From NCBI RefSeq assembly GCF_009650765.1, contig NZ_CP045740.1:372001-436000 (forward strand): 64,000 bases of DNA, read 5' to 3'. The notes beneath the pieces were generated by a model, which ran no database searches, was not told the DNA's origin, and saw only the letters and a program-made list of their open reading frames with translations. Source of the DNA: Streptomyces sp. SUK 48 (GTDB taxonomy: Bacteria; Actinomycetota; Actinomycetes; Streptomycetales; Streptomycetaceae). A program made the position numbers and the translations under genes. Positions 15,960 through 25,089 of the stretch are shown here, in pieces; position 1 is the stretch's first letter; every line of letters begins with the position of its first letter.

Positions 15960-17151
15960 ATGTCGAACTCCGCCACCGACCGCGCCCCCGTCCCGCAGTC
16001 CGTCTGGGCGGCCCGCGGCCGACACACCGGCCCCGCCCCGAGGACGTCGTCCGCCGCACCCTGCGCCGGCACAAGGAGAGCGGGGACATCGACGACTTCG
16101 CCGAGCCCCCCGTGCTCGAGGACACCCCCGAGAGCGACACACCCCCACGGTCTTCGAGGCACGCTGGCGGGCCGGCGGCACGGTGACCGTGCGGGCCCGG
16201 CTCACCCTCGTACCCCGGCAGAACAAGCTCCAGGGGCACGAGTGGCGGCTGGTCGCGGAGGCCGAGCAGCCGTGGGACGAGGGCTGGCCCTCGCCCGCGA
16301 CGCTGTTCTGGCCCGAGGGCGGCACCGGTGACGACGGTTCCTGGGACCACCACCCCACGGTCGCGGGCGTGCGCTTCCGTCAGGTCAACGCGCTGCCCGC
16401 GGACGACAAGGAGATGCGCCGCCGGCTGCGGGACGCGGCGCGTGAGGCTTGGTGCGTCAACCTGGTGGTGCACGAGGCCATGACCCCCGACGAGCAGGGC
16501 AAACTGCCGCTCGCCCGGCTGCTGCCGCCCGCCCTGCGGCACCGCGTCGTGGAGCACCGCGCCGCCCCGCACCAGCTGCGCGGCGTCAACTGGGCGCTGA
16601 AGGACCTCGGCGTCGAGGTGCCGCGCGGCGGCGCCGTGATCCTGCCGCCGGACCCGGCCCCCGAGGACTACGACGGCGACCCGCACCGGGTGCGCAGCGT
16701 CTTCCTGGACGGCTCCGAGCCCCCGGAACTCCTCGCCGCGCTGCGCCACTTCGTCGCCCTGTCCCGCCCCGCGCCGCAGGACGCGACCGAGGCGCTGGCG
16801 GACCTCAGGGACAACTGGACCCTGATGACCCACCAGGAGGAGCTGGACCGGGAACGGAGTCTGGTCGCCATGTACGCCGAGGCCCTGGAGGCCATGACGA
16901 AGTCCCGGGACCTGTACAAGCAGGCCGCCGAGCAGGCCCTGGAGGCGCTGGCCGCCTACCGTGACGTACCGGCCCCCGCCCTGCCGCAGCAGCGGCCCGC
17001 GGCCAAGGCGCCCGCACCGCTCCAGCAGCTCACCCGGACGTTCGAGCGGCTGCGGCTCTCCGGTCTTCCCGGTCTTCCCGGCCGGGCGAAGGCAACCCCC
17101 GAGGACACCGCCGACGGCGCGGACCTGCCGTCCCCCGACCTCCCGTCGTAA
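15960..17151 (+). pseudogene. Conserved hypothetical gene interrupted by two frameshifts
   Basis: The start MSNSATDRAPVPQSVW lies in one frame, RPEDVVRRTLRRHKESGDID and FAEPPVLEDTPESDTP in a second, and the body from PTVFEARWRAGGTVTVRARL to the stop (about 335 residues) in a third. Each junction is repaired by adding one C to a C run (16031-16039 and 16142-16146), so either the gene has lost function or the assembly has two homopolymer errors. The body contains WPSPATLFWPEGG, a WALKDLGVEVPRGG segment and a helical DNWTLMTHQEELDRERSLVAMYAEALE stretch. No family recognised. The following DUF1232 gene is 27 nt downstream. Confidence 0.6.
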
Positions 17152-17178
17152 GCCCCTCGTACCGGACAAGGAGCCCCG

Positions 17179-17469
17179 ATGGACAACACCACCCTGCTGC
17201 TGGTCATCGCCGCCGTCGTCGCCGCGGGCCTGGCCGTCGGCGCCGTCGCGCTGCTCGTACGCCTGGTGCGCACCCGGCGTACGCTGCTGCGGGCCGGGCT
17301 GCCCACGGGGCCGCGCTGGGTGTTCTGGGGCGCGGTGGCCTATCTGCTGCTCCCCACCGATCTGCTGCCCGATCCCATCTACCTGGACGACATCGGGGTC
17401 CTGCTCCTCGCCCTGCGCAGCCTGCGCGCCGCCCAGCCGGAGACCCCGGAGAGGCCCCGGCTGCCCTGA
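17179..17469 (+). CDS. DUF1232 (YkvA-type) membrane protein
   Basis: 96 residues. Hydrophobic helix at 5-28, then the DUF1232 signature AYLLLPTDLLPDPIYLDDIGVLLLALR (about 54-81), which forms a membrane-embedded hairpin. Function of the family is unknown. AAGGAG is spaced 5 nt from the ATG. Likely cotranscribed with the frameshifted gene upstream. Confidence 0.9.
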   Translation: MDNTTLLLVIAAVVAAGLAVGAVALLVRLVRTRRTLLRAGLPTGPRWVFWGAVAYLLLPTDLLPDPIYLDDIGVLLLALRSLRAAQPETPERPRLP

Positions 17470-17526
17470 GCAGAGCTGCCTGAACCGACTGCCCCGAACC
17501 GGCAGCGGGTACGGGATCATGGTGCG

Positions 17527-19446
17527 ATGCGTACCGTGTTCACCGGGATCTCCGACGCCCCGGCCGCCCCGGAGGCCGCCGTCGTCGTCGATGTGATGCG
17601 CGCCTTCACCGTGGCCGCCTCGGCGCTGCGGCGTGGTGCCGAGCGCATCGTGTTCGCCGGGACGCGGCGGGAGGCGCTGGCGCTCAAGGCCCGCAACCCG
17701 GACTGGCTCGCCTTCCAGGACGGGGCGCCGGTGCCGGGCTTCGATCTCGCCAACTCGCCCGCGCGGCTGCGCTCGCTCGATGTGCGCGGGCGCACGATCG
17801 TGCAGAAGACCACCGCCGGTACGACGGGGGCGCTGGCCGTGGCGGACGCCGGGCTCATGCTGTGCGCGAGCTTCCTGGTGGCCGGGGCGACCGCCGAGAC
17901 GCTGCGCCGGTCCGGGGCGCGCACGGTGACCTTCGTCGTCACCGGGGACGACGGGCGGGCCGAGGAGGATCTGGCCTGCGCCGAGTACATCGCCGCCCGG
18001 GTGCGCGCCCCCGGCACCGATCCCGGGCCCTATCTGGAGCGGGCCCGCCGCTCCGCCGCGGCGGCCGAACTCGCGGAGGCGGTACGGCGGGGATGGACGG
18101 GCGTGCATCCCGAGGACGTGGAGCTGTGCCTGGCGGCGGACAGCGTGCCGTTCGCCATGGCGGCCGTCCGGGTGGACGGCCGCCTGGAGCTGCGCGCGGT
18201 CGAACAGCCCCTCTCCGGCTCAACTCTCTCGATGCCCGCGAGCGTTGACCCCGAGCAGCACCGCCAGTACCACTGCCAGCGCCGCGAGCGCGGCCACCGC
18301 GGCGGCCGCGCCGGCGAGCCAGGGCGGGGCCAGTGTCGCCGCCCACAGCCGTGCCGGGTCCGGCAGTCCGAGGCGGCCGCCGAGGACCTGTCCGGCCCCG
18401 AGCCCCGCCGTGACCACGAGGGCGGCGGCCGCCGCGCCGAGCCGGGCGTGCGCCGCCCGCGTGGGCAGGGCCAGGCCCAGGAGCATGCACAGCGCGGAGG
18501 CGACGAGCGTGGCGCCCAGCAGCCCGTGGGACAGCCCGGCCCAGTAGCGGGGCGCGTGGGCGGCTCCGCAGAGGAACACCAGCAGGGCGGCGACGCGGAC
18601 GACGAGTTCGGCCGGGGCGTGCCGGACGGCCGTCTTCGGCAGGGGCGCGAGGGGAGCGTGGGCGACGGGGTCGAGCCGGAGGAGCTTGAGCCGTGGCGCC
18701 CGGCGCGGCGGGGCCTCGGCGAAGGAGGCTTCCGTCTCCGGTGCCGCGTGCGGGAGTTCCCGTACCCGGCCGTCCGCCTCCACGTCCGCGTCCACGTCCG
18801 CAGCCGCGTCCGTGGCCAGCCGGCCGATCAGTTCGGTCAGTTCCCCGACCGTCCGCCCGGTGGCCGCGGCCTCGACGGCGGTCTGCCGGCAGTGCGGCTC
18901 CAGCGGGGTGCGGTGCAGCAGCCGCAGCAGCGGGCCGACCTCGTCCAGGGGCCGCTGCCCGGCGGCGACGCGGAGGACGGCGTCGGCGCCGGCGGGGGTC
19001 CGCGGGGGCCGGGTGAGCAGGGCCGCCAGCCGGGTGACGTCCGCGACCGAGCGGTCGAGTCCCGCCGCGCGCACCGCCTCGGCCAGGGTCAGCGTGTGCC
19101 CGGGGGAGCTCTCCAGCAGGGCGATGAGGCGGACGACGTCCTCCAGCGGGCGGGTGGTGACGGCCGTACGGACCAGTCCGAGCAGCGGATCGTCGTACCG
19201 GCCGTCCGCCGCGTGCACGGACCCGTACACCGACCCGGGCGCCGACCCGGGCGCGGAATCGGGTACGACATCGGACGCGGACGCGGGCATCGCCTCGCGC
19301 GAAGTCCCGGACGCGGTCCCGGGCGGCCCCTCCGCCCGCGCCCCGGACGGCGGCGCGGACCGCGTCAGGACCCGGACGGGCCGCGCGCGGACACCGGTCG
19401 TGACCGGCGCCGGCCGTATGAGGGAGTCGTCGGAACGAGTGGATGA
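17527..19446 (+). CDS. 2-phosphosulfolactate phosphatase (ComB-like) with open 3' extension
   Basis: The first about 233 residues are a ComB-family phosphatase: AVVVDVMRAFTVAASALRRGA, FDLANSPARLRSL, QKTTAGTTGALAVADAG, TGDDGRAEEDLACAEYIAARV, with the family ending near RAVEQP at about 18225. ComB homologues act on 2-phosphosulfolactate or related acids. The frame has no stop there and stays open antisense through the whole neighbouring gene to 19446; those last about 400 residues are Arg/Gly-rich antisense sequence. A TGA in the +2 frame at 18246-18248 suggests a one-base indel or natural read-through of the true end. The family-like part is certain; the extension is doubtful. Confidence 0.6.
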   Translation: MRTVFTGISDAPAAPEAAVVVDVMRAFTVAASALRRGAERIVFAGTRREALALKARNPDWLAFQDGAPVPGFDLANSPARLRSLDVRGRTIVQKTTAGTTGALAVADAGLMLCASFLVAGATAETLRRSGARTVTFVVTGDDGRAEEDLACAEYIAARVRAPGTDPGPYLERARRSAAAAELAEAVRRGWTGVHPEDVELCLAADSVPFAMAAVRVDGRLELRAVEQPLSGSTLSMPASVDPEQHRQYHCQRRERGHRGGRAGEPGRGQCRRPQPCRVRQSEAAAEDLSGPEPRRDHEGGGRRAEPGVRRPRGQGQAQEHAQRGGDERGAQQPVGQPGPVAGRVGGSAEEHQQGGDADDEFGRGVPDGRLRQGREGSVGDGVEPEELEPWRPARRGLGEGGFRLRCRVREFPYPAVRLHVRVHVRSRVRGQPADQFGQFPDRPPGGRGLDGGLPAVRLQRGAVQQPQQRADLVQGPLPGGDAEDGVGAGGGPRGPGEQGRQPGDVRDRAVESRRAHRLGQGQRVPGGALQQGDEADDVLQRAGGDGRTDQSEQRIVVPAVRRVHGPVHRPGRRPGRGIGYDIGRGRGHRLARSPGRGPGRPLRPRPGRRRGPRQDPDGPRADTGRDRRRPYEGVVGTSG

Positions 19447-19461
19447 AGAGCGGGTGGTCAT
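18220..19461 (-). CDS. Membrane protein with helical-repeat N-terminus
   Basis: 413 residues from ATG 19461 (GGAG 6 nt upstream). Residues 1-85 are low-complexity. About 85-235 is an all-helical region with repeated R-L-x-x-L patterns (PLEDVVRLIALLESSPG, DVTRLAALLTRPP, VGPLLRLLHRTP, VGELTELIGRLA) spaced about 35-40 residues, like a short helical repeat. About 290-410 holds four or five transmembrane helices. No family recognised. Its 3' end overlaps the ComB frame on the other strand. Confidence 0.75.
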   Translation of the reverse strand: MTTRSSSTRSDDSLIRPAPVTTGVRARPVRVLTRSAPPSGARAEGPPGTASGTSREAMPASASDVVPDSAPGSAPGSVYGSVHAADGRYDDPLLGLVRTAVTTRPLEDVVRLIALLESSPGHTLTLAEAVRAAGLDRSVADVTRLAALLTRPPRTPAGADAVLRVAAGQRPLDEVGPLLRLLHRTPLEPHCRQTAVEAAATGRTVGELTELIGRLATDAAADVDADVEADGRVRELPHAAPETEASFAEAPPRRAPRLKLLRLDPVAHAPLAPLPKTAVRHAPAELVVRVAALLVFLCGAAHAPRYWAGLSHGLLGATLVASALCMLLGLALPTRAAHARLGAAAAALVVTAGLGAGQVLGGRLGLPDPARLWAATLAPPWLAGAAAAVAALAALAVVLAVLLGVNARGHRES

Positions 19462-19682
19462 CTCGGCTCCAGTGCAGGAGTGCGGCCGCATCTGACTCCC
19501 CCGACCGCGGCACGCGCTGTACGCAGTCCATTACTAGGAGCCGCTCCCCCGCGCCGCCACCCGGGTGAGGCACTGGTGTGAGCCCCCGCCGCCCCAGCCC
19601 CCGCCGGGGTGCGCCCCCTGCTCCTCCTGGCGCATTCTTGCTGTGTGATCCATCCGGAGGCGGACAGGACGAGGTAGGGCCG

Positions 19683-22193
19683 ATGGCGGGCAGCGGGGAG
19701 CGGGCGGTCCGTACACGGGCCCGACTGGCCGCGCTGCTGGCCAACGCCTCCGTCGCGGCGCTCCGCGCGGCGGACGGCCGGGTGGCGGGCGTGTATCTGC
19801 GCGCCGACACGCCCGGCTTCCTCCGCCTGGCCGTGCTCTCCGGCCTCCCCGGGCCCCTCTTCCGCCCCTGGTGGCGAGTGCACGTGGACCGCCCCTTACC
19901 CGTCTGCGACGCCTACCGGCTCGGGCAGCCCGTCGTACTGGCGAACGCGACGGAGGCCGTGCGCCGTTACCCGCAGTTCGCGGCGGCCCTGCCGTTCCCC
20001 TTCGCCTCGGTGCACATGCCGGTGCCGGGCGGCGGCGAACCGCTCGGGGTGCTCGCGGTGCTGCGCCCCGTCAGCGGCGACGACGGCGACGAGCCTCTCG
20101 ACCGGGAGCTGCTGGCCAGGCTCGCCGAGGGCCTGGGCACCGAGCTGCGCGCGCTCGCCGGCGGGGACCCGGACGCGCTCGTCTGGGACGGCGAACCGCA
20201 GTGCGTACGGCCGCCCGCGGTCCGGCCCCCGCAGGCCGCGGTCGGACGCTTCACCTGGGACCCCGGCACCCACGCGGTCCGCGCGGACGACCGGCTGCAC
20301 ACGCTGCTCGGCCTCGCGACGGGCGACTTCGCGGGGACCGGCACCGCGCTCGCGCAGGCGCTGGCCCCGGCGGAGGCGTACCGGGTGCTGGCCGCGCTGC
20401 GCGACACCGCCGCCGGGAGACCGCCGGGCGCGCCGCTGAGCCTGCGGGCGGCCGACGGCGCGCCCCGGCTGCTGGACCTGTGGGCCGCCGCGGACGACGG
20501 GGCGCTGCCGTGCGAGGCGCACGGCGGCGCGGTGGCGCGGGTCGGCGGGGTGGTGTTCGACCCCGGCCGGGCCGCCCTCGCCGACGGCGCCGCCGACCAG
20601 TTGCCGCAGGGCGTGCTCTGCCTGGACCGGCTGGGGGTGATCGTGTACGCCAACGCGGCCGCGGCGTGCTTCACCGGGCGGGCGCGGGAAGCGCTGCTCG
20701 GGCGGACGCTGTGGGACGCGCTGCCGTGGCTGACCGGACCGCCGTACGACGATCATCTGCGCGGCGCCCTGCTGTCCCCGGAGCCGGTGCACTTCCATGT
20801 GCGGCGGCCGGGCGGCGCCGGCGGGGCATCTGGCGGATACGACGGCTTCGCGGTGTCGGTGCATCCCGGCGACGACCTGCTGACCTGCACGCTCGTCCCG
20901 GCCAGTCGGATGGAGGCGCCGGGCGGGCCCCCGCCGCCGGGACCCGGGGTGGCGGCCGGTCCCGCGACGGCGGCGGCCTACCGGCCGATCGCGCTCGCCA
21001 TCGCGCTGACCGACGCGGTGACGGCCGAGCAGGTGTCGGCCGTGGTGATGCGGGAGCTGCTGCCCGCGTTCGGGGGCCGCAGGCTGGCCATCTACCTGCT
21101 CCAGGAACGGCACCTCCACCTGGCGTGGGAGTCCGGTTTCCCGCCGGGCTTCCTGGAGCCGTTCGACGGGGTGGCGCTCGACGCGCGGATCCCGGCCGTG
21201 GAGACCCTGGCGACGGGCCGCCCGCTGTTCTTCGAGTCCATGCGGCAGATCGCGCGGACGTACCCGGGGCTGCCGCTGGACGCCGAGGAGGGGTCCCGGG
21301 CGTTCCTGCCGCTGATCGCGTCCGGCCGGCCGGTCGGCTCCTGCGTCCTCGGCTTCGACCGCCCGCGCGGCTTCAGCGCGGAGGAACGTACGGTCCTCAC
21401 CGCGCTCGCCGGGCTGATCGCGCACGCGATGGAGCGGGCCCGGCGCTACGACAGCGAGGCGGCCCTCGCCCGGGGCCTCCAGCAGGCCCTGCTGCCGAGC
21501 CGGCTGTCGGCGCATCCCCGGGTGGAGACGGCGGGCCGCTATCTGCCGGGCACCGAGGGCCTGGACGTGGGCGGCGACTGGTACGACGTGGTGGAGTCCG
21601 GGGACGGACTCGCGCTGGTCATCGGGGACGTGCAGGGGCACGGGGTGCAGGCGGCGGCGACCATGGGCCAGCTGCGCAGCGCGGTACGGGCGTTCGCGCT
21701 GGGCGACCGGCCGCCCGACGAGGTGCTCAGCGGCACCAACCATCTGCTGATCGGCCTCGACCCGGGCCAGTTCGCGAGCTGCTGCTGTCTGCGCCTGGAC
21801 CCCGCCACCGGGCGCACCCGGATCGCCCGCGCGGGCCATCCGCCGCCGCTGCTGCTCTCCCCCGGCGACCGGGCCCGGCGCCTCGACATCCCCGGCGGGG
21901 TGGTCCTCGGGGTGGATCCGGGGGCGCGCTATCCGGTGACCGAGCTGGTCCTCGAACCGGACGCGATCCTCGCGCTGTACACGGACGGGCTGGTGGAGCG
22001 GGCGGGCGCCGACATCGACGACGGGATCGCCGAGCTGCGCCGGGGCCTGGACCGGGCGGGCGCGGCCGCCGCCCGGCGCGACGGGCTCACCCTGTCCGGG
22101 GTCGCCGACCGCCTCACCGCCGCCGCCCGGCACGCCGACGCCCGCCCCGACGACGTGGCCCTGCTCCTCGCCCGCAGGCTCCGCCATGGGTAA
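19683..22193 (+). CDS. GAF/PAS sensor SpoIIE-type PP2C phosphatase with a TTA codon
   Basis: 836 residues from ATG 19683. An N-terminal GAF-like region (about 10-155), a PAS-like segment about 180-285, a second PAS (LPQGVLCLDRLGVIVYANAAA, about 310-420), a GAF domain (about 430-590), a coiled linker (ARGLQQALLPSRL) and the PP2C domain with VGGDWYDVVE, VIGDVQGHGVQAAATM, GHPPPLLL, LYTDGLVERAG and DDVALLLARRL. It likely dephosphorylates an anti-anti-sigma factor. Codon 72 (19896-19898, Leu) is TTA, so translation should depend on the bldA tRNA. No transmembrane segment, so a cytoplasmic sensor. Frames upstream of 19683 are open but lack a ribosome site. Confidence 0.9.
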   Translation: MAGSGERAVRTRARLAALLANASVAALRAADGRVAGVYLRADTPGFLRLAVLSGLPGPLFRPWWRVHVDRPLPVCDAYRLGQPVVLANATEAVRRYPQFAAALPFPFASVHMPVPGGGEPLGVLAVLRPVSGDDGDEPLDRELLARLAEGLGTELRALAGGDPDALVWDGEPQCVRPPAVRPPQAAVGRFTWDPGTHAVRADDRLHTLLGLATGDFAGTGTALAQALAPAEAYRVLAALRDTAAGRPPGAPLSLRAADGAPRLLDLWAAADDGALPCEAHGGAVARVGGVVFDPGRAALADGAADQLPQGVLCLDRLGVIVYANAAAACFTGRAREALLGRTLWDALPWLTGPPYDDHLRGALLSPEPVHFHVRRPGGAGGASGGYDGFAVSVHPGDDLLTCTLVPASRMEAPGGPPPPGPGVAAGPATAAAYRPIALAIALTDAVTAEQVSAVVMRELLPAFGGRRLAIYLLQERHLHLAWESGFPPGFLEPFDGVALDARIPAVETLATGRPLFFESMRQIARTYPGLPLDAEEGSRAFLPLIASGRPVGSCVLGFDRPRGFSAEERTVLTALAGLIAHAMERARRYDSEAALARGLQQALLPSRLSAHPRVETAGRYLPGTEGLDVGGDWYDVVESGDGLALVIGDVQGHGVQAAATMGQLRSAVRAFALGDRPPDEVLSGTNHLLIGLDPGQFASCCCLRLDPATGRTRIARAGHPPPLLLSPGDRARRLDIPGGVVLGVDPGARYPVTELVLEPDAILALYTDGLVERAGADIDDGIAELRRGLDRAGAAAARRDGLTLSGVADRLTAAARHADARPDDVALLLARRLRHG

Positions 22194-22293
22194 CCGGCCG
22201 GTCCGCGCGACACGCCTCATCCGTCTCCCTCGGCACTCACTCCCCCGGGTGACGCTCTCGCCTGATGGCGTCGGGCAGTGTAGACATGGGCAC

Positions 22294-25029
22294 ATGGTGC
22301 GACTGCCCGGCCGGCCCGTGTCCCGGCCGCCCCGACCTTTCGGGCACCCGCGCGCACCACTGGCCCCGCCGCCGGACGGCCCCGGTGCGAACGCCGACCG
22401 GCCGGGGATGCTGTGGGCGGCGGTGACCGGTCGCAGCGTCGCCGGCCAGGTGTTCGTGCTCCAGGTCGTGATCGTGCTGCTGCTGGTGGTCTCGGCCGTG
22501 GTGGCCCAGGTCCTCCAGGTGCGCCACGACAGCGACACCGAGGCCCGCAACCGCTCCCTCGCGGTGGCGCAGACCTTCGCCAACGCGCCCGGCACGGCCG
22601 CCGCGCTGCGCTCACCGGACCCGACGGCGATCCTCCAGCCGAAGGCCGAGGCCGCCCGCAAGGCGACCGGGGTGGACTTCATCGTCGTGATGAACACCCA
22701 GGGCATCCGCTACACGCACCCCAATCCGGACCGCATAGGCAAGAAGTTCGTCGGCACCATCGGCCCGGCCGTGGCCGGCGGCACGGTCGTGGAGAAGGTC
22801 AACGGCACCCTCGGCCCGCTGGTGCAGAGCGTGGTCCCGGTCAAGGACGCGCGAGGGAACGTGGTGGGGCTGGTGTCGGCCGGCATCACCACCGCGCACG
22901 TGGGCGGGGCCGCCGACCAGCAGCTTCCCCTGCTGCTCGCCGCGGCCGCCGCGGCCCTCGCGCTGGCCACCGCGGGCACCGCGCTGGTCAGCAGACGGCT
23001 GCTGCGCCAGACCCATGGCCTCGGGCCGTACGAGATGACCCGGATGTACGAGCACCACGACGCGGTGCTGCACGCGGTCCGCGAGGGGGTGCTGATCGTC
23101 GGCCGCGACGGCCGGCTGCTGCTCGCCAACGACGAGGCGCAGCGCCTGCTCGACCTGCCGAGGAACGCCGAGCGCCGGCACGTCCTGGAGCTGGGCCTGG
23201 ACGACGACACGGCGCGGCTGCTGGCGTCGGGGCGGGTGGCCACGGACGAGGTGCACCTGGTCAAGGACCGCCTCCTGGCGATCAACCAGCGGCCCACCGA
23301 GCTGCACGGCGGCCCGGCCGGCAGCGTCACCACGCTGCGCGACTCCACCGAGCTGCGCGCGGTCTCCGGGCGGGCCGAGGTGGCCCGGGAGCGGCTGAAC
23401 ATGCTGTACGACGCCGGGGTGGGCATCGGCACCAGCCTCGACGTGACCCGTACCGCCGGGGAACTGGCGGAGCTGGCGGTGCCCCGGTTCGCGGACTTCG
23501 CGACCGTAGATCTGTTCGAACCGGTGCTGAACGGTGAGGAGCCCAGGCCCGGGAGCAATCTGCGCCGGGTGGCCTGTGTGGGCATCCGCGAGGACTCCCC
23601 GCTGTATCCGGTGGACCACCGGATCCGGTTCGTCGCGACCTCGCCGCAGGCGCACAGCCTGACGACCGGGCAGTCGGTGGTGGAGCCCCGGCTGCGGGAC
23701 GCGCCGGGCTGGCGGGCGCAGGAGCCGGAGCGCACGGACAAGGTGGTGGAGTACGGCATCCACTCGCTGATCACCGTGCCGCTGCGGGCGGGCAGCCTGG
23801 TGCTGGGCGTGGCGAACTTCTGGCGTTCGGAGAAGCCGCAGCCCTTCGACAGCGAGGAACTGGCGCTCGCCGAGGAACTGGTGGCGCGGGCGGCGGTGTC
23901 CATCGACAACGCCCGCCGGTACACCCGCGAGCACAGCATGGCGGTCACCCTCCAGCGCAGCCTGCTGCCGCGGACGCTGCCCGAGCAGGGCGCGCTGGAG
24001 ATCGCGTACCGGTATCTGCCGGCGCAGTCCGGGGTGGGCGGCGACTGGTTCGACGTGCTGCCGCTGTCCGGGGCCCGGGTGGCGCTCGTGGTGGGCGACG
24101 TGGTGGGGCACGGGCTGCACGCGGCGGCGACCATGGGGCGGCTGCGTACGGCGGTGCACAACTTCTCCGCGCTGGACCTGCCCCCGGACGAACTGCTCGG
24201 TCTGCTGGACGAACTGGTGGGCCGGATCGACCAGGACGAGAACCCGGACGAGGGCGCCGCGGTGACCGGGGCGACCTGTCTGTACGCGGTGTACGACCCG
24301 GTGTCGCGGCGCTGCACCATGGCCCGTGCGGGCCATCCGCCGCCCGCGCTGGTGCGTCCCGACGGGCGGGTGGAGTTCCCGGAGATGCCGGCCGGGCCGC
24401 CGCTGGGCCTGGGCGGGCTGCCGTTCGAGACGGTCGATCTGGAGCTGGCCGAGGGCAGCAGGCTGGTGCTGTACACGGACGGTCTGGTGGAGGACCGGGA
24501 GCGGGACATCGACGTCGGCCTCGACCTGCTGGGCGACGCCCTGCGCCGGGCGCCGGACAGCTCCCCGGAGACGACCTGCCGTACGGTGCTGGAGCGGATG
24601 CCGGGCCGGCCGAGCGACGACGTGGCGCTGATCGTGGCCCGGACCCGGGTGCTGGGTCCGGACCAGGTGGCCGAGTGGGAGGTGCCGTCCGATCCGGCGG
24701 CCGTCTCCGAGGTGCGCTCCGCGGTCACCCGGGCGCTGGACGCGTGGGGCCTGGACGAGCTGGCCTTCACGACCGAGCTGATCCTCAGCGAGCTGGTCAC
24801 CAACGCCATCCGCTACGGGCGGCCGCCGATCGGGGTACGGCTGCTGCGCGACCGCACCCTGATCTGCGAGGTCTCCGACCGCAGCACGACCTCCCCGCAT
24901 CTGCGCTACGCGGCGAGCACCGACGAGGGCGGCCGGGGCCTGTTCCTGGTGGCCCAGGTCGCCGACCGCTGGGGCACCCGTTACACGCCGAACGGCAAGA
25001 TCATCTGGGCGGAGCAGCCACTGCCGTAG
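22294..25029 (+). CDS. Membrane Cache-PAS-GAF-PP2C-HATPase signalling protein
   Basis: About 911 residues. Transmembrane helix about 45-68, an extracellular single-Cache domain (TGVDFIVVMNTQGIRYTHPNPDRIGKKFVG, as in CitA/DcuS sensors), a second helix about 210-232, PAS (HAVREGVLIVGRDGRLLLAN), GAF (about 365-520), PP2C (VGGDWFDVLP, VVGDVVGHGLHAAATM, LYTDGLVED, DDVALIVAR) and a C-terminal HATPase anti-sigma domain (TTELILSELVTNAIRYG, GRGLFLVAQVADRWG). It combines phosphatase and kinase/anti-sigma halves of a partner switch in one polypeptide. ATG 22294 lacks a ribosome site and may be leaderless; an open frame from 22186 is the alternative. Confidence 0.9.
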   Translation: MVRLPGRPVSRPPRPFGHPRAPLAPPPDGPGANADRPGMLWAAVTGRSVAGQVFVLQVVIVLLLVVSAVVAQVLQVRHDSDTEARNRSLAVAQTFANAPGTAAALRSPDPTAILQPKAEAARKATGVDFIVVMNTQGIRYTHPNPDRIGKKFVGTIGPAVAGGTVVEKVNGTLGPLVQSVVPVKDARGNVVGLVSAGITTAHVGGAADQQLPLLLAAAAAALALATAGTALVSRRLLRQTHGLGPYEMTRMYEHHDAVLHAVREGVLIVGRDGRLLLANDEAQRLLDLPRNAERRHVLELGLDDDTARLLASGRVATDEVHLVKDRLLAINQRPTELHGGPAGSVTTLRDSTELRAVSGRAEVARERLNMLYDAGVGIGTSLDVTRTAGELAELAVPRFADFATVDLFEPVLNGEEPRPGSNLRRVACVGIREDSPLYPVDHRIRFVATSPQAHSLTTGQSVVEPRLRDAPGWRAQEPERTDKVVEYGIHSLITVPLRAGSLVLGVANFWRSEKPQPFDSEELALAEELVARAAVSIDNARRYTREHSMAVTLQRSLLPRTLPEQGALEIAYRYLPAQSGVGGDWFDVLPLSGARVALVVGDVVGHGLHAAATMGRLRTAVHNFSALDLPPDELLGLLDELVGRIDQDENPDEGAAVTGATCLYAVYDPVSRRCTMARAGHPPPALVRPDGRVEFPEMPAGPPLGLGGLPFETVDLELAEGSRLVLYTDGLVEDRERDIDVGLDLLGDALRRAPDSSPETTCRTVLERMPGRPSDDVALIVARTRVLGPDQVAEWEVPSDPAAVSEVRSAVTRALDAWGLDELAFTTELILSELVTNAIRYGRPPIGVRLLRDRTLICEVSDRSTTSPHLRYAASTDEGGRGLFLVAQVADRWGTRYTPNGKIIWAEQPLP

Positions 25030-25089
25030 GGGCCGCTCCGCCCGGATCCCGCCGTTCGGCGCGCCGGTCGGCCGGCGGTCGCGGCGCGG

